A stretch of DNA of 64,000 bases from Acidithiobacillus ferruginosus (GCF_018854495.1 NZ_JABBDR010000010.1:1-64000), one strand, 5' to 3'; shown: positions 18,678 to 30,499, counted from the first letter of the stretch. Notes: generated from the sequence alone by a model not told the origin. Numbers and translations are program-made.

Positions 18678-21023
18678 TCAAAAGTTGTTACCCACAGTAA
18701 ACTGCAAGGGCTGGGTCAGGTCACCCGGCTTCTTGTCTAGCGGAACGGCCAAGGACAGGCGCAACGGCCCCATCGGGCTGATCCACATGAAGCCGATGCC
18801 CGCCGTCGTCCGCATTTCGCTTAAATTCGGGAAGTAATTATTGCTATAATTATATATTGAACCACTCGTGTTGGAATTCACGCCATAGACCCAACCACTT
18901 GCGAGAAATACCGACATCCGGAAGTTGTTATTATCCGCCAGACCCGGCAGTGGGAAATACAGATTGGCGTTAAAAAGTAACTCGCGCGTGCCACCTACCG
19001 GATAACCGCCTATCTGTGGGCCCAATGCGTAAGTCTGATAACCCGGCAAGGTGGTCGGACCACCCATATAGTAGTTATTAAAGAATGGCACGCCTAGCCC
19101 GCCATAACCGTTGATAAAGCCATAGCGCCCGCTCAATCCGCCCGTCAGCCAGGAGGTAATGGGATGATAATATTCCCCTTTGACCTCCGCCTTATACCAG
19201 CGGAGCTTTGCAGGAGGTACTGCAGCCCTCAGTGATAAAGTCCCATAAACCCCTTTGGTGGGGAAAATCGGTGAGTTGCGGCTGTCATAGGTAAGATCGT
19301 TGCCAACCGTCACCGCAGTCGCCGTGTTGCCAAATCGATTTACATAATCAGTATATATTTGCGGGCTTCCAGAAGTCAGATTAATGTTCGTGTTACTGAA
19401 CCCCAACGACATGTAATCATAGACATACTGCATCACCGGAATACCCAGGGTAACGGTCGCGCCGTAATCGATCTCCTGATATGGTGCCACCATCAGGGTA
19501 GAGAGGTTGGTATCGTTGCGATACAGATTAACGCCCAGACTGATACCGTCCGGCGTAAAATATGGGTCGGTGAAAGACAGGTTATACGCCGTCCCCAGAC
19601 CGCCTACGTTAGCCGAGAACGACAGGGCGTTACCCGTACCCATAAAGTTGTTCTGGCTGATCGAGCCGTTGAATAGGACACCCTGGGCATTGGAGTAGCC
19701 GACACCGATACTGAAACTGCCTGTAGGCCTTTCGCTCACATGGACATCCAGGTCCAGTTGGTCAGGATGCCCCGGGACCGGTACGGTTTTTGTCTCGATC
19801 TTGTCGTAAAAACCCGTCTGCTGCAGACGCATCTTGGAACGCCGGATCAGCGCGCCATCATAAAGCGCACCCTCCATCTGCCGGAATTGGCGCCTGACCA
19901 CATAGTCCCGGCTCTTGTCATTGCCGGTGATCTCGATACGGCGGATATAGACCTTGCGACCGGGATCCACCTCGAAGTTCAGCGCCACCTCGTGCGTTTT
20001 TTCATTCACCTTGGGCACCGGTGTGGTATTGGCAAAAGCATAACCCAGGTTTCCGAGCTTATCCGCAATGGCACTATTGGTGTCGTTGATTTTGGCCCGG
20101 GAAAACACTTCGCCAGGTTTGATCTCCACCAGTTTTTCCAGTTCGGGCCTCGGCACGATCAGGTTACCCGTCAGGCCCACCGACTGGATATGATAGAGAT
20201 TACCCTCATGCACATTAACGGTGATATACACAAAGCGGCGATCCGGCGTCACCTGCACCTGGGTGGATTCAACATCGAAGTTGAGATAGCCCCGGTCCAG
20301 ATAAAAATTATGCAGCTTCTCCAGACCCTTCATGAGTTTTTCACGCGAGTAACGATCATTTTTGGTGAAGAAGGAAAAGGCATCCGGCGCACCGATACTG
20401 AAAAGACCACGCAGACGGCTTTCACTGAAGGCATGATTACCGACAATGGTCACTTGCTTGATGGTCGCCTGCTCGCCTTCCTTGGCGTCGATATGGATGG
20501 CTACCCGATTGCGCGGCAATTTTTCCACCCGCGCATGAATCCGGGCGTTGTAATAGCCCATACCCTCATATTGTTCCTGCAGACCATGAATCACCTGATC
20601 CAGGATCGAATGATTAAAGATGTGCCTGTCCACCAGACCGACGCCCTTAAGCGTGCCGCTCACTTCGCTTTTGGAAAAAGCCTTGATGCCCGTCATCTTG
20701 ATGCTGGAGATGATGGGCCGCTCCTGCACGATGACCAGCAGATTGTTGTCAGAACGGGCGATGGTCACATCCTTGAAGAATCCCGTGGAATAGAGATCCT
20801 TGATGGCCTGCTGTGCCTTCTGATCATCCACCTGCTCGCCGATGTGAATGGGCAGGTAGTTGTAGACCGTGCCCGGTGCGATATGCTCCAGACCACGAAT
20901 TTCTATATTCTTGACCGTAAAGGGCGTAAATGCCCAGGCTGGTGCTGCCCATGCGGCGGTGACACAAGCCACTCCGGCAGAAAGGAGGATGAGGGGGGCA
21001 GAGCTGAGGCTGAATTTTTTCAC
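18678..21023 (-). CDS. bamA: Outer-membrane protein assembly factor BamA (Omp85)
   Basis: Protein of 781 residues. A signal peptide ending PAWA is followed by five POTRA domains (about residues 33-420) and a 16-strand barrel ending in aromatic NNF. It folds and inserts outer-membrane beta-barrels. The start is GTG, overlapping the rseP stop as GTGA. The conserved loop-6 VRGF motif of Omp85 proteins reads LPGY here (MGGPTTLPGYQTYALG), so the invariant Arg is missing. The gene order rseP-bamA-skp is standard. Confidence 0.95.
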   Translation of the reverse strand: MKKFSLSSAPLILLSAGVACVTAAWAAPAWAFTPFTVKNIEIRGLEHIAPGTVYNYLPIHIGEQVDDQKAQQAIKDLYSTGFFKDVTIARSDNNLLVIVQERPIISSIKMTGIKAFSKSEVSGTLKGVGLVDRHIFNHSILDQVIHGLQEQYEGMGYYNARIHARVEKLPRNRVAIHIDAKEGEQATIKQVTIVGNHAFSESRLRGLFSIGAPDAFSFFTKNDRYSREKLMKGLEKLHNFYLDRGYLNFDVESTQVQVTPDRRFVYITVNVHEGNLYHIQSVGLTGNLIVPRPELEKLVEIKPGEVFSRAKINDTNSAIADKLGNLGYAFANTTPVPKVNEKTHEVALNFEVDPGRKVYIRRIEITGNDKSRDYVVRRQFRQMEGALYDGALIRRSKMRLQQTGFYDKIETKTVPVPGHPDQLDLDVHVSERPTGSFSIGVGYSNAQGVLFNGSISQNNFMGTGNALSFSANVGGLGTAYNLSFTDPYFTPDGISLGVNLYRNDTNLSTLMVAPYQEIDYGATVTLGIPVMQYVYDYMSLGFSNTNINLTSGSPQIYTDYVNRFGNTATAVTVGNDLTYDSRNSPIFPTKGVYGTLSLRAAVPPAKLRWYKAEVKGEYYHPITSWLTGGLSGRYGFINGYGGLGVPFFNNYYMGGPTTLPGYQTYALGPQIGGYPVGGTRELLFNANLYFPLPGLADNNNFRMSVFLASGWVYGVNSNTSGSIYNYSNNYFPNLSEMRTTAGIGFMWISPMGPLRLSLAVPLDKKPGDLTQPLQFTVGNNF

Positions 21024-22378
21024 GGTGTTAGCAGTCTCATAATATCATTGTAGAAGGCGAAGGACATGAGCATCAGAAGCAGCACTATACCGATCTGCTG
21101 CGCTTTTTGCACCACTACCGCAGGGAGCGCTTTGCCGCGCACCATCTCCACGGCGTAAAACATCAGATGTCCGCCATCCAGAATCGGAATGGGGAGAAGA
21201 TTGAGCACCCCCAGACTGATACTGACCAACCCGAGAAAGGATAAAAACGGCGCGAGACCGGCATGCGCCGACTGCCCGGCATACTCCGCGATGGTGATTG
21301 GACCACTGATATTGTCCGGAGAAACAAAACCCTGGACCATTCGCACGATCATCACGATAGTCATCAGCGACATTTGCCAGGTCGTTCGCACCCCGTAGAT
21401 GAATCCCTCCAGAGGACCGCGTTGCCGCAGAACGATCAGGTTTCCGGGCAACGGCGCCATGAGGATGCCAATACGGCCAACGGGCTTTCCAGACTTGTCG
21501 AGAAACATCTGCGGAGTAAGATGCACCGTTTTCGCGAGCCCCTGCACAGTCCGATAACGCAACTGGATGGTCTTACCAGGGTGGGACTCGACCTGCCGCG
21601 CCAGCTCCTCCCAACTGGAAATCTCGTGCGCATCAACGGCAAGGATGCGATCTCCCACCGCCAACCCGGCCTGCTGCGCCGGACTATGGGGCTGCACGGC
21701 ACCGATGACCGCCGGCAGGTATGGCTCCATGCCAATGACTTTACTGACAAAATCCGGTCCGACGCTATCTGCGGCAAGGGTCTGCAAGCGCAGCACATGG
21801 TTTAGCCGGGCCTCGTTGTTACCTATCGTCTGCAGGGTCACCGGGGTACGCGTAATGGCCGCAGACAGCAATCCCAAACGCACATCCTCCCAGGTATGTA
21901 CGGCCTGTCCGTTGAGCATCGTGATGCGTTCGCCGGGCTGCAACTGCGCGTGGGCCGCCGGAGAATGATCCTGTACCAGACCGACGATGGGCGCCAACCC
22001 CGGAATGCCGAGCCACGCCACACCCGCATACGCCACCACAGCAAAAAGCAGATTGGCCAACGGTCCCGCCAGTGCAATCAGAAAACGTTTGCCGGGAGCA
22101 AGGTTGACAAAGGCCCGTTTGCTGTCCTCCGCCGAAGCCGGTTCATCACTCTGCTCACCGAGCATTTTGACGTAGCCACCGAGGGGAAGCGCGGCAATCA
22201 CATACTCCGTCTGATCCCGTCCCCAGCGACGGCTAATCAGCGCCGGTCCAAAACCGATGCTGAACCTGAGCACCTTGACGCCCATTGTTTTGGCGACGAT
22301 GAAATGGCCCGACTCGTGAATCAGCACAAGGATGCCGATAGCCAGAATAAAGGCCCCTATGGTCTCAAGAATCTGCAT
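21020..22378 (-). CDS. rseP: Site-2 intramembrane zinc protease RseP
   Basis: Protein of 452 residues. The zinc motif HESGHF is in the first membrane segment (residues about 24-29) and the third ligand motif is LPIPILDGGHLMFY near the C-terminus. Two PDZ domains lie between (GVQDHSPAAHAQLQPGERI-type and QPHSPAQQAGLAVGDRI). There are four membrane segments. It completes cleavage of the anti-sigma factor RseA after a first periplasmic cut, releasing sigma-E. Matching rseA and rpoE lie at about 61-62.6 kb of this window. Confidence 0.95.
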   Translation of the reverse strand: MQILETIGAFILAIGILVLIHESGHFIVAKTMGVKVLRFSIGFGPALISRRWGRDQTEYVIAALPLGGYVKMLGEQSDEPASAEDSKRAFVNLAPGKRFLIALAGPLANLLFAVVAYAGVAWLGIPGLAPIVGLVQDHSPAAHAQLQPGERITMLNGQAVHTWEDVRLGLLSAAITRTPVTLQTIGNNEARLNHVLRLQTLAADSVGPDFVSKVIGMEPYLPAVIGAVQPHSPAQQAGLAVGDRILAVDAHEISSWEELARQVESHPGKTIQLRYRTVQGLAKTVHLTPQMFLDKSGKPVGRIGILMAPLPGNLIVLRQRGPLEGFIYGVRTTWQMSLMTIVMIVRMVQGFVSPDNISGPITIAEYAGQSAHAGLAPFLSFLGLVSISLGVLNLLPIPILDGGHLMFYAVEMVRGKALPAVVVQKAQQIGIVLLLMLMSFAFYNDIMRLLTP

Positions 22379-22393
22379 GCGCGGTCAGAAGAA

Positions 22394-23569
22394 TCACTGC
22401 ATACCCGATCCATGCCGGGCCAGGTGGCGGAGAGCCACTTCCCGCGCCAATTGGTCGATAGCCAGCACACCGTCCAGATGGTCCGGGGCGGCGGGCTGCA
22501 ATTCACCAAGGGTATCTTCAACGACGGCTGCAATTCGCGGAAATGGCAGGTTCCCTTCCAGGAAGGCCTGTACGGCAATCTCATTTGCCGCGTTCAGCAC
22601 CGTCGCCGCTGCTCCCCCTGCCTGCAGGGCATCAAAAGCGAGGGCCAGGCAAGGGAACCGCTGCAAGTCGGGTTCCTCGAACTGAAGGTCCGGCCCATGC
22701 GCCAGATCCAGAGACGAAACCCCACTTTCCATGCGCTCTGGAAAAGCCAGAGCATGGGCAATGGGGGTGCGCATATCGGGGTTGCCCAGTTGCGCCAGCA
22801 CGGAGCCATCCACATATTCCACCATGGAATGGATAATGCTCTGGGGATGAATCAGCACGTCGATCCGGGAGGCGGGGAGGTCAAAGAGCCAATGCGCCTC
22901 GATAACCTCCAGCCCCTTATTCATCATGGTTGCAGAGTCTACGGAGATTTTTCGGCCCATGACCCAGTTGGGGTGGGCACAGGCCTGATCCGGCGTCACC
23001 GCCGCCAGATGCTCCACCGGCCAGGTCCGGAACGGTCCTCCGGAAGCCGTCAGCAGAATACGGCGCACGCCCTTGCCATCTGCAAAGCACTGGAATACTG
23101 CATTGTGTTCACTATCGATGGGAAGCAGCGTCACCTGATGCTGTCGCACGCGCTCCATGAAGAGGTTGCCCGCCATCACCAGACATTCCTTGTTGGCCAA
23201 ATAGACCTTTTTCCCGGCTTCTACGGCGGCCAGGGTCGGTAACAGGCCAGCGGCGCCCACAATGGCCGCCATCACCTCATCGACGCCGGCCATACTTGCC
23301 GCTTCGGCAAGTGCCTTCGGGCCACTCTCCACCTGGATATTCTTGAGGCCCGCATCGCGTAGCAGCACCCGCAACTGCTGCGCCGCTTCTGGGGCAGCCA
23401 TAACCACAAACTCGGGATGATGTTGCTGACAAAGCAACAGCATCTCTGCCACACGATGATTGCCGGTAAGCGCGACGATCCGGAATTGGTCGGGGTGGCG
23501 CGACACCACATCCAGTGTGCTTTTGCCGATGGAGCCCGTAGCCCCAAGTATGCAGATGCCTCGTGTCAT
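22394..23569 (-). CDS. dxr: 1-deoxy-D-xylulose 5-phosphate reductoisomerase
   Basis: NADPH enzyme of the MEP isoprenoid pathway, 391 residues. It has [18 protein letters not shown] at the N-terminus (NADPH), [13 protein letters not shown], the metal-binding [19 protein letters not shown] and [21 protein letters not shown]. All are hallmark segments of DXR. ATG 23569 overlaps the cdsA stop by 4 bases; a GTG-type start three codons earlier is less likely. With uppS close by, precursor and polyprenyl carrier synthesis are co-located. Confidence 0.95.
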   Translation of the reverse strand: MTRGICILGATGSIGKSTLDVVSRHPDQFRIVALTGNHRVAEMLLLCQQHHPEFVVMAAPEAAQQLRVLLRDAGLKNIQVESGPKALAEAASMAGVDEVMAAIVGAAGLLPTLAAVEAGKKVYLANKECLVMAGNLFMERVRQHQVTLLPIDSEHNAVFQCFADGKGVRRILLTASGGPFRTWPVEHLAAVTPDQACAHPNWVMGRKISVDSATMMNKGLEVIEAHWLFDLPASRIDVLIHPQSIIHSMVEYVDGSVLAQLGNPDMRTPIAHALAFPERMESGVSSLDLAHGPDLQFEEPDLQRFPCLALAFDALQAGGAAATVLNAANEIAVQAFLEGNLPFPRIAAVVEDTLGELQPAAPDHLDGVLAIDQLAREVALRHLARHGSGMQ

Positions 23570-24381
23570 TTCCACCAATCCAGATAATAAAGCCCGGCGA
23601 CAAACACCGGGATGCCTGCGCTCATGCTGTCCAAGCGATCCAGCAGGCCGCCATGCCCCGGCAACAGCTGTCCACTATCCTTGCAATCGGCGCGGCGTTT
23701 CAAAAAGCTCTCGGAAAGATCTCCCAAGACCGCGAAAGCACCCGTGATCAGCCCCAAGAAGGCGCCGGAAAGGAGTGTCGGCGTGGCCGCACCTACCCAT
23801 ATCCATGCGCCCAGTGTGCCCATAATGGCGCTGGCAAGCAAGCCACCCAACAGTCCCTCCCAGGTCTTGCCGGGGCTGATGCGCGGTACCAACTGGTGGC
23901 GTCCACAGATTTTACCGGAAGCCATCGCGCCTACGTCGCCAGCACTGATCACTAGAATTACCCACAATAAAAACTGCGGGGCGTAGCGCTGCAAAGACAC
24001 GCTGAAGAGCAGGGCAGGCAATAGTACAGGGAAAGCCGTAATGGCGCTCAACGGGCGCTGCCAGGCCGGCGCATCGCGTAACAGGGAGGGGGACATCAGC
24101 ACCAGCCCTATGGCGAGAAGCAGCCACCAGATCACGCTGCCCAGCGCCATGGACGCCCAGGGAAGATGCTGCGAGAGCATGAATACCGAAGGAATCAGCG
24201 CTGCGAGTACCAGACCCAACCCGTCCGGCCATACTATCAGGCTGAGGCGGCCCCATTCCCGCCCCCCCAGAAATGCCACCAGCATGAGGAAAACGGCAAA
24301 AATCCAGAATGGTGCCCGAAAAATCAGCACAAGGGTCAGCAGGAATAACAGAAATGCGGTGATCAGTCGCTGACGGAGCAA
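23566..24381 (-). CDS. cdsA: Phosphatidate cytidylyltransferase
   Basis: Membrane enzyme of 271 residues making CDP-diacylglycerol from phosphatidate and CTP. Multiple hydrophobic segments fill the first two thirds. The CDP-alcohol signature [13 protein letters not shown]...[12 protein letters not shown] sits near the C-terminus. The open frame runs 48 codons upstream inside uppS, but TTG 24381 with GGAGG about 4 bases before it gives the family-like start [12 protein letters not shown]. It overlaps uppS by 19 bases. Confidence 0.92.
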   Translation of the reverse strand: MLRQRLITAFLLFLLTLVLIFRAPFWIFAVFLMLVAFLGGREWGRLSLIVWPDGLGLVLAALIPSVFMLSQHLPWASMALGSVIWWLLLAIGLVLMSPSLLRDAPAWQRPLSAITAFPVLLPALLFSVSLQRYAPQFLLWVILVISAGDVGAMASGKICGRHQLVPRISPGKTWEGLLGGLLASAIMGTLGAWIWVGAATPTLLSGAFLGLITGAFAVLGDLSESFLKRRADCKDSGQLLPGHGGLLDRLDSMSAGIPVFVAGLYYLDWWK

Positions 24382-25124
24382 TCGCCCTCCAGCACCTGAT
24401 CGCCCGTACGTCCGAAGCGCCGTTGCCGATGCGCGAAAGACTGCAGCGCATGCTCCAGAGCTGCGCGGTTGAAATCCGGCCACAGCGTATCGCTGAAATA
24501 AAACTCGGTATAAGCCAACTGCCAAACCAGGAAGTTACTGATACGCTCCTCGCCACCGGTACGGATCAGCAGATCGGGCTCAGGGATGTCTGCCAGACAG
24601 AGATGCCGGGCAATATGTGCGGCGGAGAAGTCTTCAAGGGCGAGGTCCCCCGCCTGTACCGCCGCCATCGCGGCCCGTGCGGCCTGTGCAATGTCCCAAC
24701 GTCCGCCATAATTCACTGCCAGATTGAGCTGGAGTCGCTGATTGTCGCGGGTGAGCGTCTCCGCCTCATCGATGAGCTGGCATATCTCCGGATCCAGTGC
24801 ACCGCGATCACCGATGATACGCAGACGAACGCCATTCTCATGCAACTTGCGTGCTTCCCGCCGCAGCAAGAGACGGAACAGATTCATCAGCAAACGAACT
24901 TCAATGGCTGGACGTCGCCAGTTCTCCGTGCTGAAAGCGAAAAGCGTCAAGTAGGGAATGCCGAGATCCACGCAGGACTGCACCATCTCCCGGACCACCT
25001 CGGCACCGCGGCGATGGCCGGCCACCCGTGGCAAGTGCCGACGGTACGCCCACCGGCCATTGCCATCCATGATGACGGCAATGTGGCGGGGCATGGCAGG
25101 CGTGGGCAGGTCGGCGGAAGGCAT
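24363..25124 (-). CDS. uppS: Undecaprenyl diphosphate synthase (cis-prenyltransferase)
   Basis: Protein of 253 residues that extends farnesyl-PP to the C55 carrier lipid for peptidoglycan and LPS. Conserved blocks are HIAVIMDGNGRWA with the catalytic Asp, GHRRGAEVVRE, YLTLFAFSTENW, NLAVNYGGRWDI and DLLIRTGGEERISNFL. A C-terminal extension of about 15 residues continues into cdsA. ATG 25124 follows the frr stop by 3 bases. Order frr-uppS-cdsA-dxr-rseP-bamA is the widespread gammaproteobacterial array. Confidence 0.95.
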   Translation of the reverse strand: MPSADLPTPAMPRHIAVIMDGNGRWAYRRHLPRVAGHRRGAEVVREMVQSCVDLGIPYLTLFAFSTENWRRPAIEVRLLMNLFRLLLRREARKLHENGVRLRIIGDRGALDPEICQLIDEAETLTRDNQRLQLNLAVNYGGRWDIAQAARAAMAAVQAGDLALEDFSAAHIARHLCLADIPEPDLLIRTGGEERISNFLVWQLAYTEFYFSDTLWPDFNRAALEHALQSFAHRQRRFGRTGDQVLEGDCSVSD

Positions 25125-25127
25125 GGC

Positions 25128-26410
<1,283 letters not shown>

Positions 26411-27289
26411 TCAGGACCCCCGGACTTGCGCCATGACCTCGGTCGCGAAATCCGCGGTGGGGGCCTTTTCTATCCCCTCCCCCACCTCAAAACGGACGAA
26501 CTCCAGCACCTCGACGCCAGGAAAGCCCTGTATCAACTGGCCGACACTGCGGTCAGGGTCTTTGACAAAAGGCTGTCCGGTAAGGGCGATTTCGTTGAGC
26601 AGTTTGTTCAGACGTCCGGAGATCATCTTTTCAATGATGTCTGCCGGCTTGCCGCTATCTGCCGCCTGGGTGATCAAAATTTCCTTTTCACGATTCAGAC
26701 GTTCCGGGGATACTTCGCCGGGATGAATCACTTCGGGGCGCGCCGCAGCCACATGCATGGCCACATCGCGGCCAAGTTCACTGGTGGCCGCCTGGCCTTC
26801 CAGGGCCACGAGCACACCGATGCGGCTGCCGTGAACATAGGCGCCGATCACACCATCCATGACCTGTAGGTGCTGCAGGCGACGCAGACTGATATTCTCG
26901 CCCAGTTTGCTGACCAGACCTTTACGCCGCTCTTCCACTCCGGCATCCGCCAGCAGGGCTTCGGCATCTTTAAGCCCCTGCGCCAGGGCCTGCTCGGCGC
27001 AGTCCTTCGCCAGCGCCAGGAAATCTTCATTTTTGGCGACAAAATCGGTTTCGCAGTTGACCTCGAGAACGACGCCCCGCTTTTGGTCCCCGCTGAGGGC
27101 TGTGACGATGACGCCCTCTGCGGCCACCCGGCTCGCCTTTTTATCCGCCTTGGCCAGACCGCGCGCGCGCAAAAGGTCGATAGCCACCTCCATATCGCCT
27201 TCGGCTTCGGTCAGCACCGTTTTACATTCCATCATGCCGGCGCCGCTGCGCTCACGCAGTTCCTTGACTTGTTGTGCACTGATAGCCAT
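26411..27289 (-). CDS. tsf: Elongation factor Ts
   Basis: Guanine-nucleotide exchange factor of EF-Tu, 292 residues. It opens with the N-terminal UBA-like module VKELRERSGAGMMECKTVL. The core motif is EVNCETDFVAKNEDF, followed by the coiled-coil and C-terminal modules. It is 27 bases after rpsB, and the stop abuts the GTG of pyrH without a gap. Confidence 0.97.
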   Translation of the reverse strand: MAISAQQVKELRERSGAGMMECKTVLTEAEGDMEVAIDLLRARGLAKADKKASRVAAEGVIVTALSGDQKRGVVLEVNCETDFVAKNEDFLALAKDCAEQALAQGLKDAEALLADAGVEERRKGLVSKLGENISLRRLQHLQVMDGVIGAYVHGSRIGVLVALEGQAATSELGRDVAMHVAAARPEVIHPGEVSPERLNREKEILITQAADSGKPADIIEKMISGRLNKLLNEIALTGQPFVKDPDRSVGQLIQGFPGVEVLEFVRFEVGEGIEKAPTADFATEVMAQVRGS

Positions 27290-27316
27290 GAATGCTCCTT
27301 GGTTATGATGAATGGG

Positions 27317-28069
27317 TTAGTCTGCGTCGATTTCGATGGTCTCTTCGTCCACCTCGACAAACTCGTCGAGCAGCCCAGACTCTCCACCCTGACGACCATC
27401 GAGAATGGCATCGGCTACCAGCGAGGCGTACAGGCGAATGGCGCGGGTGGCATCATCATTACCGGGGATGGGGAAGTCGATGAGCAACGGATCACAGTTA
27501 CTATCCACCACACCGATCACCGGGATACCCAGCTTTCGGGCTTCCAGAACTGCGATATTTTCATGGCCAACATCGATGACGAAGATGGCATCCGGCAGAC
27601 CGTTCATATCCTTGATGCCACCGAGGCTGCGCTCCAGCTTGTCGCGCTCGCGGGTCAGGGTGAGCCCTTCTTTTTTGGTGAGTTTTTCCATGGTGCCATC
27701 AGCCGTCATCTGATCCAGTTCATCGAGACGGCGAATGGACTGACGGATGGTCTTAAAATTGGTCAGGGTACCACCCAACCAGCGCTGATTCACGAAGAAG
27801 GCGCCGCTGCGGCGAGCTTCCTGCTCGACGGCCTCGCGCGCCTGGCGTTTGGTACCGACAAAAAGGATGCGGCCATGCTTGCGGGAAACCTGTTCGACAA
27901 AGCTGAGCGCCGTGCGCAGCATAGGCAAAGTGTGTTCGAGATTGATGATGTGAATGCGATTACGTTCACCGAAAAGGTACGGTGCCATTTTCGGGTGCCA
28001 GTAACGGGATTGGTGACCAAAGTGGACGCCGGCTTCCAACAGGGCGCGCATGGTAACATTGCTGCTCAT
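27317..28069 (-). CDS. rpsB: 30S ribosomal protein S2
   Basis: Protein of 250 residues. It has [54 protein letters not shown] and [11 protein letters not shown], all S2 signatures, and an acidic C-terminal tail ([12 protein letters not shown]). The frame opens 29 codons upstream in the leader, but ATG 28069 (GGAGAAAACCCT before it) is the S2 start. About 200 bases of untranslated sequence lie before it, where the operon promoter and an S2-responsive leader would be expected. I cannot assign either with confidence. Confidence 0.97.
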   Translation of the reverse strand: MSSNVTMRALLEAGVHFGHQSRYWHPKMAPYLFGERNRIHIINLEHTLPMLRTALSFVEQVSRKHGRILFVGTKRQAREAVEQEARRSGAFFVNQRWLGGTLTNFKTIRQSIRRLDELDQMTADGTMEKLTKKEGLTLTRERDKLERSLGGIKDMNGLPDAIFVIDVGHENIAVLEARKLGIPVIGVVDSNCDPLLIDFPIPGNDDATRAIRLYASLVADAILDGRQGGESGLLDEFVEVDEETIEIDAD

Positions 28070-28273
28070 AGGGTTTTCTCCAGTATTCAGGGTTATGATC
28101 CGCCACGCGCCCCATGCAGCCATCCTTGCGGACACCCGGCTGCCCTGTATCGGCACGTGTGAGTATTAGGCCTAAGCCCAGCGCTTTTTAGCACAAAACC
28201 GGGGGCTCTGGCAAATCATCCGAGGCATGCGAATCCGGCATCTGCCCTGCCCTGCTGGTACGACCGCGGCGCT

Positions 28274-28876
28274 TCAGTCACCATGGCGCCGATGCCACCA
28301 CCAGTACGCCAACGCTACGGCGATCAACAGCAGCAGGAGCACAATCTGCACATGTTGAACACTTTTCAGCAGACTCCGCAGCGAGGCGCCAAGGGCATAC
28401 CCGATCCCGGCGATGGCGGCCGCCCACACCGCTGCGGCAGCCGGGTTCATCCACAGATAACGCTGCGCTGGATAGCGATGCACCCCTAGCAGGATGGGGG
28501 TAATGGTGCGGGTGCCATAGATAAAACGGAAGAACAGCGTCACCCAGTCACCAAAACGGCGGATCAAACCCTCGGCCTGGCCCACGTGGCGGCGCAGAAA
28601 GCGCGGCAACATATTCAGCAGGCGTTCGCCATAACGGTAACCAAGCTGGTAAAGCACCTGATCATTGAGAGTACTGCCCAACCAGGAGACGAATATCACC
28701 AGGGGGAGATCCAGTACTCCGGCATGGGCCAGGGCACCGGCAACAATCACGACAGCCTCCCCCTCGAGCAGCGTGCCAATGAAGAGAATCCAGTACCCGT
28801 ACTGGCGCAGAAAGGTGACGATCATCTCCAGGGTAATGGGTTGAAGACGCAGCCAGCTCAGCATCTCGTTGATCAC
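28274..28876 (-). CDS. DedA-family membrane protein
   Basis: Protein of 200 residues with about five hydrophobic segments. It carries the DedA/SNARE-associated (VTT) domain: FIGTLLEGEAVVIVAGALAHAG, then GDWVTLFFRFIYGTRTITPILLG, which has the conserved Arg cluster. Family members are linked to undecaprenyl-phosphate or phospholipid flipping and to acid and proton-motive-force tolerance. GTG 28876 is used here; ATG 28864 is an alternative with no better ribosome site. It follows ppx at 109 bases on the same strand. Confidence 0.85.
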   Translation of the reverse strand: MINEMLSWLRLQPITLEMIVTFLRQYGYWILFIGTLLEGEAVVIVAGALAHAGVLDLPLVIFVSWLGSTLNDQVLYQLGYRYGERLLNMLPRFLRRHVGQAEGLIRRFGDWVTLFFRFIYGTRTITPILLGVHRYPAQRYLWMNPAAAAVWAAAIAGIGYALGASLRSLLKSVQHVQIVLLLLLIAVALAYWWWHRRHGD

Positions 28877-28958
28877 ATCAATGGTTGCATCCTCCCCGAT
28901 CGTAGGCCGGTACCGGCAAGGTGCTGGCCATAGCCTCCCGCGAAAGACTCGCCAATTG

Positions 28959-28985
28959 CCGCTGGGTCAGGCTTGCCACCAGCGG
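28959..28985 (-). terminator. Stem-loop just after ppx, possible weak terminator
   Basis: Arms CCGCTGG and CCAGCGG form a perfect 7-bp stem with a 14-base loop directly after the ppx stop. No T-run follows, so it may be a pause, an RNA-processing site or a Rho-dependent end rather than an intrinsic terminator. Confidence 0.3.
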
Positions 28986-30497
28986 TTACCACTGCAGGTG
29001 AAAATCCGGCGTGATCCATTCCTGCTCCTGCTCGAGATCAGCGGCCAGTAGCGGCATGTCCGTCAGCCAGCGCGCTGGCACCTGCAGAACGACATGCCGG
29101 CCAGTCACCGTCAAATCCGGCGGCGCCACCAGCGGGAGCGCGCCCCGATGAAAAAGGATGGCCAGACGGAGCAGGATCGCCAGCTGCTGAAGAGGCACCA
29201 CATCCTCTGCAGCGACTCCCAAAGAGCGCAACTGGGCAAGACTAGGCAAGCGTTTACGCTGGGCACGCAGCAACGCCGCAACGACACCCTGCTCACGACG
29301 CGAAAAACCCGCGATATCCGCGTTCCGCCAGACATATTCACCATGCTTGTGAAATCCTGAATGGGCGATGTCCAGACCGATATCGTGGGTTAAGGCCGCC
29401 CAGTGCAGCCATTGCTGATGCCCTCCGTGGAGCGGCCAGGCCCCGGTCGCAGAGGTAAAAAAGCGTTCCGCCCACCGCGCCACGCTCTGATTACGCAATA
29501 CCTGACTGTGAAAACGTTCCTGCAGGCTGCAGATGCTCATCTCTCGGGTATCTTCCTGATGGATGCGGCCAAGCAGGTCGTAAATGGCCCCCTCGCGCAA
29601 TGCTCCCTCGGAAAAGCGCATTTCCTGCAGGCCCAATGACTCGAAGAGCGCAAAAAGGATGATGAAGCCGCCCGGGAAGACTGCAGCACGATCGGGCTTC
29701 AGGCCTTTCAGCCGGGTCAGCGCGCGCACCGAACCAAGACGCATCATCTGTTCACGCAGCCAGTGCATGCCTGCGCGGGTGATGCGCGGGCCCTGACCAC
29801 CCTCGGCAAGGATACGGGCAATCGACTTGATCGTGCCAGATGAACCCACCGCCTGATCCCAGCCGTGACTGGCAAAATCCTCCAGCATGGGTTCCACCGC
29901 CATGCGTACCCGCTTTTCCAGGCGCTCAGAGGCAGGCGCCGTAATCTGCTCATCGGGGAAATAGGCACGGGTGGAGGCCACGCAGCCGAAATGCAGACTC
30001 TCCCGCAGGTCAGGGATAAACCCTTGGCCCGCGATCAATTCGGTGCTGCCTCCTCCGATATCCACTACCAGACGCCGTTCACGGGCGTCCACCGCAAGAC
30101 TGTGCGCAACGCCCAGATAGACCAGGCGGGCTTCTTCACGGCCGGCCACGATTTCCAGCGGATAACCGAGGGTGTTTTCAATGGCACGGACGAAGCCTTC
30201 CGTAGCGCTCGCCTGACGCAGGGTATTGGTGCCGATTACCCGCACCCGCTCCGGACGGATGCCTCGTAGACGCTGCCCGAAGCGTGCCAGACAATCCAGC
30301 GCGCGTTTTTCGACTTCCGGATCGAGACTGCCGTCGTCGCGTAAGCCCTCCGCCAGCCGAACGCCTTCGCGCAAACGATCATGCAGACGGATATCAGAGC
30401 CGACCTCTTCTGCTACCACCATATGAAAAGAGTTGGAACCCAGGTCCACCGCCGCCAGAAAATTTTCGAGCCCTGCTGTGGCTGTGGATTCTGCCAC
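28986..30497 (-). CDS. ppx: Exopolyphosphatase / GppA-type phosphatase
   Basis: Ppx/GppA phosphatase of 503 residues that releases phosphate from polyphosphate or hydrolyses pppGpp. Actin-like ATPase-fold motifs are AAVDLGSNSFHMVVAE at the start, the RVIGTNTLRQA block, VVDIGGGSTELI and SSGTIKSI. A C-terminal HD-like region (ALTHDIGLDIAHSGFHKHG) follows. GTG 30497 lies two bases after the phoU stop. Its place at the end of the pst-phoU cluster favours polyphosphate turnover linked to phosphate supply. Confidence 0.9.
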   Translation of the reverse strand: MAESTATAGLENFLAAVDLGSNSFHMVVAEEVGSDIRLHDRLREGVRLAEGLRDDGSLDPEVEKRALDCLARFGQRLRGIRPERVRVIGTNTLRQASATEGFVRAIENTLGYPLEIVAGREEARLVYLGVAHSLAVDARERRLVVDIGGGSTELIAGQGFIPDLRESLHFGCVASTRAYFPDEQITAPASERLEKRVRMAVEPMLEDFASHGWDQAVGSSGTIKSIARILAEGGQGPRITRAGMHWLREQMMRLGSVRALTRLKGLKPDRAAVFPGGFIILFALFESLGLQEMRFSEGALREGAIYDLLGRIHQEDTREMSICSLQERFHSQVLRNQSVARWAERFFTSATGAWPLHGGHQQWLHWAALTHDIGLDIAHSGFHKHGEYVWRNADIAGFSRREQGVVAALLRAQRKRLPSLAQLRSLGVAAEDVVPLQQLAILLRLAILFHRGALPLVAPPDLTVTGRHVVLQVPARWLTDMPLLAADLEQEQEWITPDFHLQW

Positions 30498-30499
30498 CG

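Noticed and set aside
28070..28273. Possible promoter and S2-binding leader before rpsB
   Set aside because: A TAATAC hexamer is present but no -35 at acceptable spacing, and no fold can be assigned by eye.
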